NCBI RefSeq assembly: GCF_025961475.1
Contig: NZ_JAOQNS010000005.1
Span: 349,048 to 413,047, forward strand
DNA from: Rhodobium gokarnense
GTDB lineage: Bacteria > Pseudomonadota > Alphaproteobacteria > Rhizobiales > Rhodobiaceae
Reading direction: 5' to 3'
DNA length: 64,000 nt
Positions within the stretch are counted from its first letter, which is position 1; the number at the start of each line of letters is the position of its first letter. Positions 55,210 to 63,648 of the stretch are shown here, in pieces. Both the position numbers and the translations under genes were made by a program. The notes under the pieces are model-generated. The model was not told the DNA's origin. It searched no databases and saw only the letters and a program-made list of their open reading frames with translations.

Positions 55210-56454
55210 ATGTCCGGATTGCCGAAAGACCGCCTTCGCGTTGGATTCGTCGGGTCCGGCTTCATCGCCGAGTTCCACCTGAAGGCGCTCCTCAACGTGC
55301 GCAATGTGGATGTCACCGGCGTCTACAGCCGCAATCCGGACAACCGTGCCCGCATCGTCGCCCATGTCGCCGACCTCGGCCTTGGCACCTGCACCAGCTT
55401 CGAGAGCCTTGAAGCGATGCTGCAATCGGGCGAGGTCGACGCGATCTGGATCCTGTCGCCGAACTACACCCGCCTCGACATCATGAAAGTCATCCACGCC
55501 GAGGTCACCTCGGGACGGTCCAAGGTCTTCGCGGTCGCCTGCGAAAAGCCGCTCGGGCGCACCATCGGCGAGGCGCGCGAGATGGTGCGGCTCGCAGAAG
55601 ACGCCAAGCTCAACCACGGCTATCTGGAAAACCAGGTGTTCGCGACGCCGGTCATCCGCGGCAAGGAGATCATCTGGCGCCGGGCGGCGTCGACCACCGG
55701 CCGGCCCTATCTCGCCCGCGCGGCCGAAGAGCATTCCGGCCCGCACGAGCCCTGGTTCTGGCAGGGCGACAAGCAGGGCGGCGGCGTCCTTTCCGACATG
55801 ATGTGCCATTCGGTGGAGGTCGCCCGGCATCTGCTCACGGCACCCGACGCGCCGCGCGACTCCCTCAAGGTCAAATCGGTCAACGGCACGGTGGCGAACC
55901 TGAAATGGACCCGGCCCGGCTATGCCGACCAGCTCCGCGAGCGCTTCGGCGCCGAGGTCGACTATCGCAACCGGCCATCGGAGGATTTCGCGCGCGGCAC
56001 CGTCACCCTGGAAGACCAGGACGGCAACGAGGTGATGATCGAGGCAACGACCTCCTGGGCCTATGTGGGGGCCGGACTTCGCATCCAGCTTGAACTCCTC
56101 GGCCCGGAATACGCCATGGAGTTCAACTCGCTGGCGACGGGCCTGAAGATCTTCATGTCGCGCGCCGTCTCCGGCGCCGAGGGCGAGGACCTCGTTGAAA
56201 AGCAGAACGCGGAACAGGGCCTGATGCCTGTCCTTGAGGACGAACCGGGCGTCTATGGCTACACTGACGAGAACCGGCACATGGTGGAGTGCTTCCGCAA
56301 GGGCGAGACGCCGCTGGAAACCTTCCATGACGGGCTTGCGGTCGTCGAAATCCTCATGGGCCTCTACCGCTCGGCGGAGACCGGCGCGAGCGTCGCCTTC
56401 CCGGCCCCGGACCTTGAGGACTACGTGCCTGTGGTCGCGCGCACTGGCGCCTGA
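55210..56454 (+). CDS. Gfo/Idh/MocA family oxidoreductase
   Basis: A 414-residue NAD(P)-dependent dehydrogenase family protein. The Rossmann motif VGFVGSGFIAEFHLKALLN is close to the N-terminus and the catalytic EKP signature appears as VACEKPLGRTIGEARE. Members oxidise inositols, sugars or sugar acids. I chose ATG 55210 because AAGGAG ends 7 bases before it; an ATG at 55204 overlaps the LacI stop but lies too close to the same site. It is the last gene of the sugar operon and should act on the imported sugar. Confidence 0.9.
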   Translation: MSGLPKDRLRVGFVGSGFIAEFHLKALLNVRNVDVTGVYSRNPDNRARIVAHVADLGLGTCTSFESLEAMLQSGEVDAIWILSPNYTRLDIMKVIHAEVTSGRSKVFAVACEKPLGRTIGEAREMVRLAEDAKLNHGYLENQVFATPVIRGKEIIWRRAASTTGRPYLARAAEEHSGPHEPWFWQGDKQGGGVLSDMMCHSVEVARHLLTAPDAPRDSLKVKSVNGTVANLKWTRPGYADQLRERFGAEVDYRNRPSEDFARGTVTLEDQDGNEVMIEATTSWAYVGAGLRIQLELLGPEYAMEFNSLATGLKIFMSRAVSGAEGEDLVEKQNAEQGLMPVLEDEPGVYGYTDENRHMVECFRKGETPLETFHDGLAVVEILMGLYRSAETGASVAFPAPDLEDYVPVVARTGA

Positions 56455-56564
56455 CGATCGCTGCTCTGCCCGGAGCGATGCGGCGGCGTTTATGCCGCAT
56501 TGATCAAGTCCAGTTCGAATATCTACCTTTCGGCTGCCTTCAACGGCCGACCCGACGGTGACCC

Positions 56565-57023
56565 ATGTCCGCCCCGGCCAGACCTTGCGCGAGATCCCTT
56601 GCACGAACGCTTCGCCACAGCCGCGTCGCGCTCTGGGTTTCCGTGCTGGCCATGGTCCTGCAGGTGCTGGCCGCGAGCGAGCACCTGGCGGCCTCCGCAT
56701 CGCTGATCGGCAGCCGTGACGGCGAGCGTCTCCCCCAGAGCCTGTTCTTCATCTGCACCGGCAACGGCGTTGCCCGGCTCGGCCCGGAAGGCCAGACCGG
56801 CGACCGCACCGGCGGTCCCGTCACCAGTTGCCCGATCTGCACCGCCTTTGCCCTCGGCGGCACGGGCGATGTCCCCGACGTCGGCTGTCTTGCCCTGCCC
56901 GACGTCGATTTTGCCGCCATCATCGCCGTCCAGCCCGCCGACCTCATCGTCCTTGCCTCGGCGTACCGGCGGGCACCGGCGCGCGGCCCTCCCTTCCCGA
57001 ACGGTCAGATCACGCTCGTATAG
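56565..57023 (+). CDS. DUF2946-like exported protein
   Basis: A 152-residue protein with an N-terminal signal/anchor helix (VALWVSVLAMVLQVLAASEHL) and a CPICTAFALGG motif (CxxC) in the middle, resembling DUF2946 proteins, which are often encoded near copper or nitrogen-oxide genes. The CxxC may bind metal. It opens the NosL/ABC cluster, 96 bp before the first NosL-like gene. Confidence 0.68.
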   Translation: MSAPARPCARSLARTLRHSRVALWVSVLAMVLQVLAASEHLAASASLIGSRDGERLPQSLFFICTGNGVARLGPEGQTGDRTGGPVTSCPICTAFALGGTGDVPDVGCLALPDVDFAAIIAVQPADLIVLASAYRRAPARGPPFPNGQITLV

Positions 57024-57118
57024 CCGCAGCGTCGCGATGCCGTTCCGTTGATGTGACCGGTCCGGCATCGCCTGACCGCTGTGGCTCGACACCGATCGAT
57101 TCATTCGGGGAGACACCC

Positions 57119-57736
57119 ATGAAACGCAGGGATTTTCTGAAGACAGCCGGCATTGGCGCGCTGTTCGCCGGGACCGGCATCGTCGGCACGGCAAGCGCGC
57201 AGATGCAGGCACCCTGGGCCTGGACGGCCGAACACGGCATCGTCAACAACAACCTGAAGAAAGACCCGAACCCGCTGGAAAACGAGTTCGAGAAGCACGC
57301 CCGCTGCACCTATTGCGGCATGGTGCGCAAGCAGTGGAGCCATACGCGGCACCTGATCCAGTATGACGACGACAGCACGGAGGGCACTTGCTCGATCCAC
57401 TGCCTGTCGATCAGCCTGGCGCTCAACATGGACCGCGGGCCGAAGAACATCTGGGTCGGCGATGCCGGGTCGGACGCCGAGGTGAAGCCGCTCGTCAAGG
57501 TCGACGCCGCCCACTACGTGCTCGACGCCAGCAAGCCGGGCACGATGTCCGGCGCCAGCAAGTGGGCCTATGCGGACGCGGAAAAGGCCAAGGCAGCGGC
57601 CACCGGCGAGGCCAAGGTCGTCGGCTTCGACGGCGCCCTTGCGGCGGCCTATGCGGACATGGCCAGGAACACCGTCATGATCCGCAAGCGGCGCGCGGAA
57701 AAGCGCGCCAAGATGATGAAAAAGAACGCCAACTAG
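57119..57736 (+). CDS. Tat-exported NosL-like protein 1
   Basis: A 205-residue protein with a twin-arginine signal (MKRRDFLKTAGIGALFAGTG). The mature part contains ARCTYCGMVRKQWSHTRHLI and EGTCSIHCLSISLAL, i.e. the NosL-type CxYCGM motif with an additional CSIHC pair. NosL proteins are copper chaperones for nitrous oxide reductase, but they are usually lipoproteins and nosZ is absent here. The lysine/arginine-rich C-terminus (RKRRAEKRAKMMKKN) is unusual. Start ATG 57119 gives the exact Tat motif. Confidence 0.82.
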   Translation: MKRRDFLKTAGIGALFAGTGIVGTASAQMQAPWAWTAEHGIVNNNLKKDPNPLENEFEKHARCTYCGMVRKQWSHTRHLIQYDDDSTEGTCSIHCLSISLALNMDRGPKNIWVGDAGSDAEVKPLVKVDAAHYVLDASKPGTMSGASKWAYADAEKAKAAATGEAKVVGFDGALAAAYADMARNTVMIRKRRAEKRAKMMKKNAN

Positions 57737-57831
57737 GCCGCGGCGGTGCGAGCCCTCGCACGCCCCGACAATGGACGCGGTGCCGGCTTTTCGCCGGCAC
57801 CGGAAGGCCTCTTTTGGAAAGAACCCCTCCC

Positions 57832-58389
57832 ATGTGCACCCACCACCACGCCCGCGGCCCGAGCACTGTCGGCCGCCGCCGGTTCCTGATCGGCGCTGCC
57901 GGCCTCGTCGCACTCTCCGGACTGATGCTGCCCCCGGCACCGGCCTTCGCCCGGGCCGCGCCCGTCGACCTGCCGCCACCCGGTCCGAACGACACCTGTC
58001 CGGTCTGCGGAATGTTCGTTGCCAAATATCCGGACTGGATCGCCACGGTCCTCTTCAGCGACGGCAGCACCGACCATTTCGACGGCGCCAAGGATTTCTT
58101 CAAATACCTCAACGACATGGCAAAATATGCCAAGGGTAGGGTCCGGGACGACATCGTCGGCATGGGCGTCACCGACTACTACGCGACGGAACGGATCGAC
58201 GCACGGGACGCCTATTACGTCCTCGGTTCCGACGTCCTCAGCCCGATGGGCCACGACCTCATCCCGCACCCGACAGCGGAGGACGCGGCCGAGTTCTCCA
58301 CCGACCATGAGGGCAAGCGGACGCTGCGCTTCGATGAGGTGACGATGCCGATGCTGCTCGACCTCGACAGCGGAAAGTTCGACGGGTGA
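57832..58389 (+). CDS. Tat-exported NosL-like protein 2
   Basis: A 185-residue NosL-family protein. The N-terminus has a His-rich MCTHHHARG prefix and a twin-arginine motif GRRRFLIGAAGLVALSG. The mature domain carries the canonical NDTCPVCGMFVAKYPDW metal motif and DGSTDHFDGAKDFFKYL. No lipobox is seen. Its stop overlaps the next gene (GTGA, 58386-58389). Two differing NosL paralogues in one operon suggest a relay or two ligands. Confidence 0.87.
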   Translation: MCTHHHARGPSTVGRRRFLIGAAGLVALSGLMLPPAPAFARAAPVDLPPPGPNDTCPVCGMFVAKYPDWIATVLFSDGSTDHFDGAKDFFKYLNDMAKYAKGRVRDDIVGMGVTDYYATERIDARDAYYVLGSDVLSPMGHDLIPHPTAEDAAEFSTDHEGKRTLRFDEVTMPMLLDLDSGKFDG

Positions 58390-58724
58390 GCGCCGTGCGC
58401 CGGTCCGACCTGGCGATCGGGGCGCTGGCCGTTGCGGCCGCCCTCGCGCTCACCGCGATTGCGCATGCCTTCGTCGCCTCCCGCACGCCGCCGGAATCGC
58501 AGGCGGTCAACGCCGCGCTGGTGCGCGATCTCGGCCTCACCGACCTCGTCCTCTTCACCGATGCGCGCTACACGCGCCACCCGTCCGTGGCCGACCTCCA
58601 CTCCGCCTTCCAGGACCATCCGATGTCGCTCGACCATTTTCCGTCCGGCTCGCTGATCGCGCCGCCGCGGCACATTTTCGGCACCGGGCCGCGCTTTGCG
58701 ACCGGAGAGGAGATCCCGGAATGA
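58386..58724 (+). CDS. single-span membrane protein of the NosL/ABC cluster
   Basis: A 112-residue protein with one N-terminal membrane helix (AIGALAVAAALALTAIAHAF) and a periplasmic tail of about 80 residues (DLVLFTDARYTRHPSVADLHSAFQDHPMSLDHFPSG) rich in His and acidic residues. It starts at GTG 58386 overlapping the NosL stop, and its own stop overlaps the permease gene. I recognise no family; position suggests an accessory subunit of the ABC system. Confidence 0.75.
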   Translation: MSAVRRSDLAIGALAVAAALALTAIAHAFVASRTPPESQAVNAALVRDLGLTDLVLFTDARYTRHPSVADLHSAFQDHPMSLDHFPSGSLIAPPRHIFGTGPRFATGEEIPE

Positions 58725-59866
58725 TCCGCCAGATCGCCCGCCAGCGCTATCTCGTCGACTTCACGCTCGCCTCCATGATGCGGCGCAAGGTCAAGAACGT
58801 CGTCCTCTTCGGCGTCTATTTCCTGATCGTCTTCGTGCTCGCCTCGGTGATGCTGTTCGGCAGCGCGATCCGCCGCGAGGCGGCGCTGCTGCTCGCAAAC
58901 GCGCCGGAAGTGACCGTCCAGAAGCTGGTCATGGGCCGGCACGACCTGATCTCCGGCGAGCACCTTGAGGCGCTTTCCGCCATTCGCGGCGTGCGCCGGG
59001 CCGAGGGTCGGCTCTGGGGCTATCTGTTCGACCGCGGCAACGGCGCCAATTACACCATGATGGTGCCGCCGGCGAGCGACAAGGCCCACGCCCTTGCCCC
59101 CGGCGAGGCGATCGTCGGCAGCGGCATCGACCGGGTGAAGACCATCGGGCGCAACGAGTACCTGTTCCTCATCGCCCCGTCGGGCCGGTTCTTCAAATTC
59201 ACCGTCAAGGACCACCTGCCGGAGGGCTCGGGGCTCGTCGCCGCCGACCTGGTGCTGATTTCGGAACAGGACTATCGCGCCCTCTTCGACCTGCCGGAGG
59301 ATGTCTATACCGACCTTGCCCTTTCCATCCGCAACGAAAAGGAGGTGGCGACGATCCTCGGCAAGGCGGCCAAGGTCATTCCCAATTCGCGCTTCGTCAC
59401 CCGTTCGTCCATCGCCAGGACCTACGAGTCCATCTTCACCTGGCGCGAGGGCGTGCTGCTCGCCCTTCTGGGCGCGGCCATCCTCGCCTTCGCCATCCTC
59501 GCCTTCGACAAGGCCTCGGGCCTTTCGGCGGAAGAGCGCCGGGAGATCGGCATCCTGAAGGCCGTCGGCTGGGAGACCTCGGACGTCCTCACCTCCAAGT
59601 TCTGGGAGGGCGCGCTGATCTCGCTCGGCGCCTTCCTCTTCGGCCTGATCGCCGCCTATGCCCATGTGTTCTTCTTCCAGGCCGGGCTCCTGGAACCGGT
59701 CCTGAAGGGCTGGGCGGTGCTCTATCCGGACTTCCGGCTGACGCCGCATATCGACCCCCTGCAGGTGACCACCCTCGCCTTCTTCACGATCGTTCCCTAC
59801 ACCGCCGCGACGATCATCCCGATCTGGCGGGCGGCGATAACCGATCCGGACACGGTAATGCGATGA
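58721..59866 (+). CDS. FtsX/MacB-type ABC transporter permease
   Basis: A 381-residue permease with an N-terminal helix (NVVLFGVYFLIVFVLASVMLFG), a large periplasmic domain (residues ~60-235) and three C-terminal helices (LLALLGAAILAFAILAF; ALISLGAFLFGLIAAY; VTTLAFFTIVPYTAATIIPI), the FtsX/MacB/LolCE layout. The cytoplasmic coupling segment LSAEERREIGILKAVGWETSDVL is typical. Such permeases act mechanically on periplasmic partners rather than importing. It differs from NosY of nos operons. Confidence 0.9.
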   Translation: MIRQIARQRYLVDFTLASMMRRKVKNVVLFGVYFLIVFVLASVMLFGSAIRREAALLLANAPEVTVQKLVMGRHDLISGEHLEALSAIRGVRRAEGRLWGYLFDRGNGANYTMMVPPASDKAHALAPGEAIVGSGIDRVKTIGRNEYLFLIAPSGRFFKFTVKDHLPEGSGLVAADLVLISEQDYRALFDLPEDVYTDLALSIRNEKEVATILGKAAKVIPNSRFVTRSSIARTYESIFTWREGVLLALLGAAILAFAILAFDKASGLSAEERREIGILKAVGWETSDVLTSKFWEGALISLGAFLFGLIAAYAHVFFFQAGLLEPVLKGWAVLYPDFRLTPHIDPLQVTTLAFFTIVPYTAATIIPIWRAAITDPDTVMR

Positions 59867-60558
59867 TCGAGCTCCAGGACGTCACCAAGGTCTACAATGA
59901 GGGCCACCAGAACGCCTTTGCGGCAATCCGCGGCGTCGGCATCACCGTCGGCAACGACCTCACCGCCGTCTTTAAGGGGCCGAGCGGCTCCGGCAAGACA
60001 ACTCTGCTGACGCTCATCGGCTGCCTGGCGCGCCCGACCTCGGGCCGGGTCACCCTCAACGGCGAGACCATCTCCGGCCTGCCGGAAAAGTTCCTCACCG
60101 AGATCCGCCGCAAGACCTTCGGCTTCGTGTTCCAGCGCTTCAACCTGATCCGCGGCCTCAGCGCCCGGGAGAACGTCATGCTGCCGGCCTATCCGCTCGG
60201 CCTCGACCACGGGGCCCTGACGCGCCGCGCCGACGAGCTGCTTGCCCATCTCGGCCTCGGGTCCAAGGGCGGGCTCAGCGTGGAGCACCTTTCCGGCGGC
60301 GAGGCGCAGCGGGTGGCGATCGCCCGCGCCCTCGTCAACGATCCGGAATACGTCATCGCCGACGAGCCGACGGCGAATCTCGATACCAAGCTGACGGCGC
60401 AGTTCCTCGACATCGTCCGGACGCTCCGGGCCGAGGGCAAGACCGTCATCATGACCTCGCACGACCCGCGCATCTGGCAGGCCGACATCGTCGACCGGGT
60501 GATCACCCTGGAAGACGGCCTGCTGACGGCGGACGAGAAAGGCGGCAACGCGGCATGA
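59863..60558 (+). CDS. ABC transporter ATPase (LolD/MacB type)
   Basis: A 231-residue ATPase with Walker A GPSGSGKTT near residues 43-51, signature LSGGEAQRVAIARAL, Walker B VIADEPTANLD, and switch His in IMTSHDPRI. The DEPTANLD sequence places it in the LolD/MacB/FtsE group that pairs with FtsX-type permeases. It overlaps both neighbours by ATGA, confirming it works with the permease upstream. Confidence 0.94.
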   Translation: MIELQDVTKVYNEGHQNAFAAIRGVGITVGNDLTAVFKGPSGSGKTTLLTLIGCLARPTSGRVTLNGETISGLPEKFLTEIRRKTFGFVFQRFNLIRGLSARENVMLPAYPLGLDHGALTRRADELLAHLGLGSKGGLSVEHLSGGEAQRVAIARALVNDPEYVIADEPTANLDTKLTAQFLDIVRTLRAEGKTVIMTSHDPRIWQADIVDRVITLEDGLLTADEKGGNAA

Positions 60559-61553
60559 TCTTCCATCCGCCGATCCTTGCCATCCTCATCGCCTCGACCC
60601 TGTCGCTCGTCACCCTCGTCTGGGCCTCCGGCTTTGCCGCCAGGCTGGTGCGCAGATGGGACGTTTCGAGCGGCCATGCCGGCCAGATCGCGCTGGAAAA
60701 GCGCACCTATCTGGTCTCCACCGCCCTCGTCTTCGTGCTGGCGCTGGAAGCCGTGTCGCTGATCCTTTTCGTCGAGAATGCCGAACGCATGTCGGTGCTC
60801 TTCGTCGGGGCGATGTGCGCGATCGGCACCCTCAACGTCAACGCCTACGGCTTTCCGGCGCTGATCCTGAAGGTGGCGCTGTTCTTCGGCGCCGCCGTCT
60901 GGCTGATCGTCAACCATGCCGACGGGCTCGGCCGGGACTATCCGCTGACCCGGTTCAAATACGGCCTCCTGATCGCGCTCTCCCCCCTCGTCGTCGCCGT
61001 CGCGGCCGTCCAATTCGCCTATTTCTACAATCTGAGGGCCGACGTCATCACCTCGTGCTGCTCACGGGTGTTCGTGCCGAATGCCGGCGGGCTGGAAGCC
61101 GACCTGTCGAGCCTCGATCCGGCGCTGGCGCTGGCGCTTCTGTTCGGCGGGCTCGGCGTCATCGCGGCGCTGGCGCTTGCGGCGCTGAGATGGCGCGCGG
61201 CCCGGCTCGCCTACGCGATCGCCAGCGTCCTTTACTTCGCCATCGGCCTTTCCGCGGTGATCTCGGTGGTCTCGCCCTATATCTACGAGCAGTTCCACCA
61301 CCACTGCCCGTTCTGCATCCTGAAGCCGGAATACGGCTATATCGGCTACTGGCTCTACCTGCCTCTGTTCGTCGGAACGGCGAGCGGGCTCGGCCTCGGC
61401 GCCCTGTCGCTGAAGGCAACGCCCACGAGCCTCCAAGACGCCCTGCCGCCGTACCGGAGGCGCCTGATCCTCGCATCCGTTGCCGGCTTCGGCCTCTTCG
61501 GCGCGGTCGCGCTCCTCGCCATCCTGCGCTCCAACCTGATCATGTTCGGGTAA
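60555..61553 (+). CDS. polytopic membrane protein with Cys motifs (NosL/ABC cluster)
   Basis: A 332-residue protein with about eight or nine membrane helices. Two cysteine motifs stand out: ITSCCSRVFVP near residue 167 (CC pair) and HHHCPFCILKPEYGY near residue 255 (His-rich CxxC). Both are at predicted membrane borders and could bind metal or exchange disulfides. I recognise no named family. It is the final gene of the cluster, overlapping the ATPase gene by ATGA. Confidence 0.82.
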   Translation: MIFHPPILAILIASTLSLVTLVWASGFAARLVRRWDVSSGHAGQIALEKRTYLVSTALVFVLALEAVSLILFVENAERMSVLFVGAMCAIGTLNVNAYGFPALILKVALFFGAAVWLIVNHADGLGRDYPLTRFKYGLLIALSPLVVAVAAVQFAYFYNLRADVITSCCSRVFVPNAGGLEADLSSLDPALALALLFGGLGVIAALALAALRWRAARLAYAIASVLYFAIGLSAVISVVSPYIYEQFHHHCPFCILKPEYGYIGYWLYLPLFVGTASGLGLGALSLKATPTSLQDALPPYRRRLILASVAGFGLFGAVALLAILRSNLIMFG

Positions 61554-61669
61554 CGACGCCGACTTGCGGCGCAAGCGGGCCCCTTGGCGAAACGGCCGGA
61601 GTGTGGGAAGGGTTCAGCCTTGCGGCCCCTTCGCGCGGCCGGATCCTTTCACGACAAGACGACAGAAGC

Positions 61670-62863
61670 ATGCACACTCCCCTTTCCGGCATCCGCGTCC
61701 TCGACCTCACCAACGTGCTCGCCGGCCCGTTCTGCTGCCACCAGCTCGCCCATTTCGGCGCTGAGGTCATCAAGGTCGAGGCGGTCGGCCGCGGCGACCT
61801 CGCCCGCCAGCTCGGCGCCGACGCCGAGCTCAACGCAGCCGGCATGGGCGTTTCGTTCCTCGCCCAGAACGCCGGCAAGAAGTCGGTGACGCTCAACCTC
61901 AAATCGCCCAAGGGCAAGGACCTCCTGAAGCGGCTGGTCGCGACCGCCGACGTGCTGGTGGAGAATTTCCGCCCCGGCGTGATGGACCGGCTGGAGCTCG
62001 GCTACGAGGTGCTGAAGGCGGTCAACCCGAAGCTCATCTATTGCGCGATCTCCGGCTTCGGCCAGGACGGGCCGTGGGTGCACCGGCCGGCCTATGACCA
62101 GATCATCCAGGGCTCGTCCGGCGTCATGTCGATCACCGGCGACGAGAATTCCGCCCCACTGCGCGTCGGCTATCCGATCGCCGATACCGTCGGCGGCATG
62201 ACCGCGGCCTTCGCCGTCACCGCGGCGCTGAACGCCAGGGAGCGCGGCACCTTCATCGACGTCTCCATGCTGGAGGCGACCGTCGCCACCATGGGCTGGG
62301 TGGTCTCCAACTACCTCAACGCCGGCGTCGCGCCGGAACCGCACGGCAACGAGAACGTCACCTCCGCGCCGTCGGGCGCGTTTAAGACCGCCGACAGCCT
62401 CCTCAACATCGCCGCCAACAAGGACGAGCAGTGGCAGTTGCTCGCCAACCATCTCGGCCGCCAGGACCTTTTGGAGCGACCGGAATTCGCCACCCGCGAG
62501 GACCGCAAGGCGCACCGGGAGGAATTGAAAGCCGAACTTGAAAAGACGCTCTCGGCGCGCCCGGCCCGGGCCTGGGCCAAGGAACTCAACCGCATCGGCG
62601 TTCCGGCCGGCGCCGTCCTCACCGTGCCGGAGGTTCTCGGCATGCCGCAGATCGCCGAGCGCGGCATGCTCGGCACCTACGCGAACGTTCCCGGCGTCGG
62701 CCGCGACGTCACGGTGGTGCGCACCGGCGTCAAGGTCGACGGCGAGGCGCCGCAAGTGCCCGCGCCGCCGCCGACGCTCGGCCAGCACAATCTTGATATC
62801 TACGGCGAACTGGGCCTTGGCGCCGACGAGATCGCGGCCCTTGCCGAGGAGGGTGTGATATGA
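61670..62863 (+). CDS. CaiB/BaiF family CoA-transferase (type III)
   Basis: A 397-residue family III CoA-transferase, which moves CoA between carboxylic acids. Typical features: GIRVLDLTNVLAGPFCCHQLAHFGAEVIKVE at the N-terminus, ENFRPGVMDRLELGYE, FGQDGPWVHRPAYDQIIQG and IDVSMLEATVA. It overlaps the citryl-CoA-lyase-like gene by ATGA (62860-62863). The pair may activate and cleave a citrate- or citramalate-like tricarboxylate. ATG 61670 has only a weak ribosome site. Confidence 0.92.
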   Translation: MHTPLSGIRVLDLTNVLAGPFCCHQLAHFGAEVIKVEAVGRGDLARQLGADAELNAAGMGVSFLAQNAGKKSVTLNLKSPKGKDLLKRLVATADVLVENFRPGVMDRLELGYEVLKAVNPKLIYCAISGFGQDGPWVHRPAYDQIIQGSSGVMSITGDENSAPLRVGYPIADTVGGMTAAFAVTAALNARERGTFIDVSMLEATVATMGWVVSNYLNAGVAPEPHGNENVTSAPSGAFKTADSLLNIAANKDEQWQLLANHLGRQDLLERPEFATREDRKAHREELKAELEKTLSARPARAWAKELNRIGVPAGAVLTVPEVLGMPQIAERGMLGTYANVPGVGRDVTVVRTGVKVDGEAPQVPAPPPTLGQHNLDIYGELGLGADEIAALAEEGVI

Positions 62864-63648
62864 GCGACGTTTCCGACTGGTGGCGCACCGACATCATCGA
62901 CATGGAGCCGGGCGTCATCCGCTTCCGCGGCCATGCCATCGAGGACCTCATCGGCAATGTGTCCTTCCCGCAGATGATCTGGCTGATGACGCGCGGCTCG
63001 CTGCCTAACGAGGGCGAGGCGCGGCTGCTGGAGGCGGCCCTCGTTGCCGCCGTCGACCACGGCCCCCAGGCGCCCTCCATCGCGACGGCGCGAATGGCGG
63101 TGACCTGCGGCCTTGCCCTCAACAACGCGCTCGCCAACGCCGTCAACATGCTCGGCGACGTCCACGGCGGGGCCGGCGAACAGGCGGTGGAACTCTATAC
63201 GGCCATCGCCGAGGCCGGCGGGCCGGACCATGCCGGGGCCGAGATCGACCGCTGGCAGGCTGAGCGCACCAAATTCGTCCCCGGCTTCGGCCACCGCTTC
63301 CACAAGCCGGTCGACCCGCGCGCGCCTCGGCTGCTGGCGCTGGTCGACGAGGCCGCCGGCGAGGGCGTCTGCTCGGGCGATTTCGCGGCTATCGGCCGGG
63401 CGGTCGAGGCGGAACTTGCCGCCCGCAAGGGCAAGCCGGTGCCGATGAACATCGACGGGGCGACCGCCGTCATCTACGCCGAGCTCGGCTTTCCCGCCCC
63501 CCTCGCCCGTGGCCTCTTCTGCCTCTCGCGCTCCGTCGGCGCCGTCGCCCACGCCTGGGAACAGATGCAGCAAGGCGGCCGCAACAAGGGCCCGACCCCG
63601 CCGCAGTACCGCTGGACCTATACGGGGCCGAAGGAGGCGGGGGAGTAG
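62860..63648 (+). CDS. citryl-CoA lyase-like (short citrate synthase-fold protein)
   Basis: A 262-residue protein with the citrate synthase large-domain fold but much shorter than citrate synthase (~430 residues). Catalytic residues appear conserved: LGDVHGGAGEQ (His), VPGFGHRFHKPVDPR (His/Arg) and VPMNIDGATAVIYAELGFP (Asp). Short homologues include citryl-CoA lyase, which splits citryl-CoA to acetyl-CoA and oxaloacetate. Coupling to the CoA-transferase supports a lyase on a CoA thioester rather than a synthase. Substrate could be citryl-CoA or an analogue. Confidence 0.87.
   Translation: MSDVSDWWRTDIIDMEPGVIRFRGHAIEDLIGNVSFPQMIWLMTRGSLPNEGEARLLEAALVAAVDHGPQAPSIATARMAVTCGLALNNALANAVNMLGDVHGGAGEQAVELYTAIAEAGGPDHAGAEIDRWQAERTKFVPGFGHRFHKPVDPRAPRLLALVDEAAGEGVCSGDFAAIGRAVEAELAARKGKPVPMNIDGATAVIYAELGFPAPLARGLFCLSRSVGAVAHAWEQMQQGGRNKGPTPPQYRWTYTGPKEAGE

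Noticed and set aside
56479..56502. ATGCGGC/GCCGCAT hairpin after the Gfo/Idh/MocA gene
   Set aside because: Stem is short and no T-run follows, so a terminator cannot be supported.
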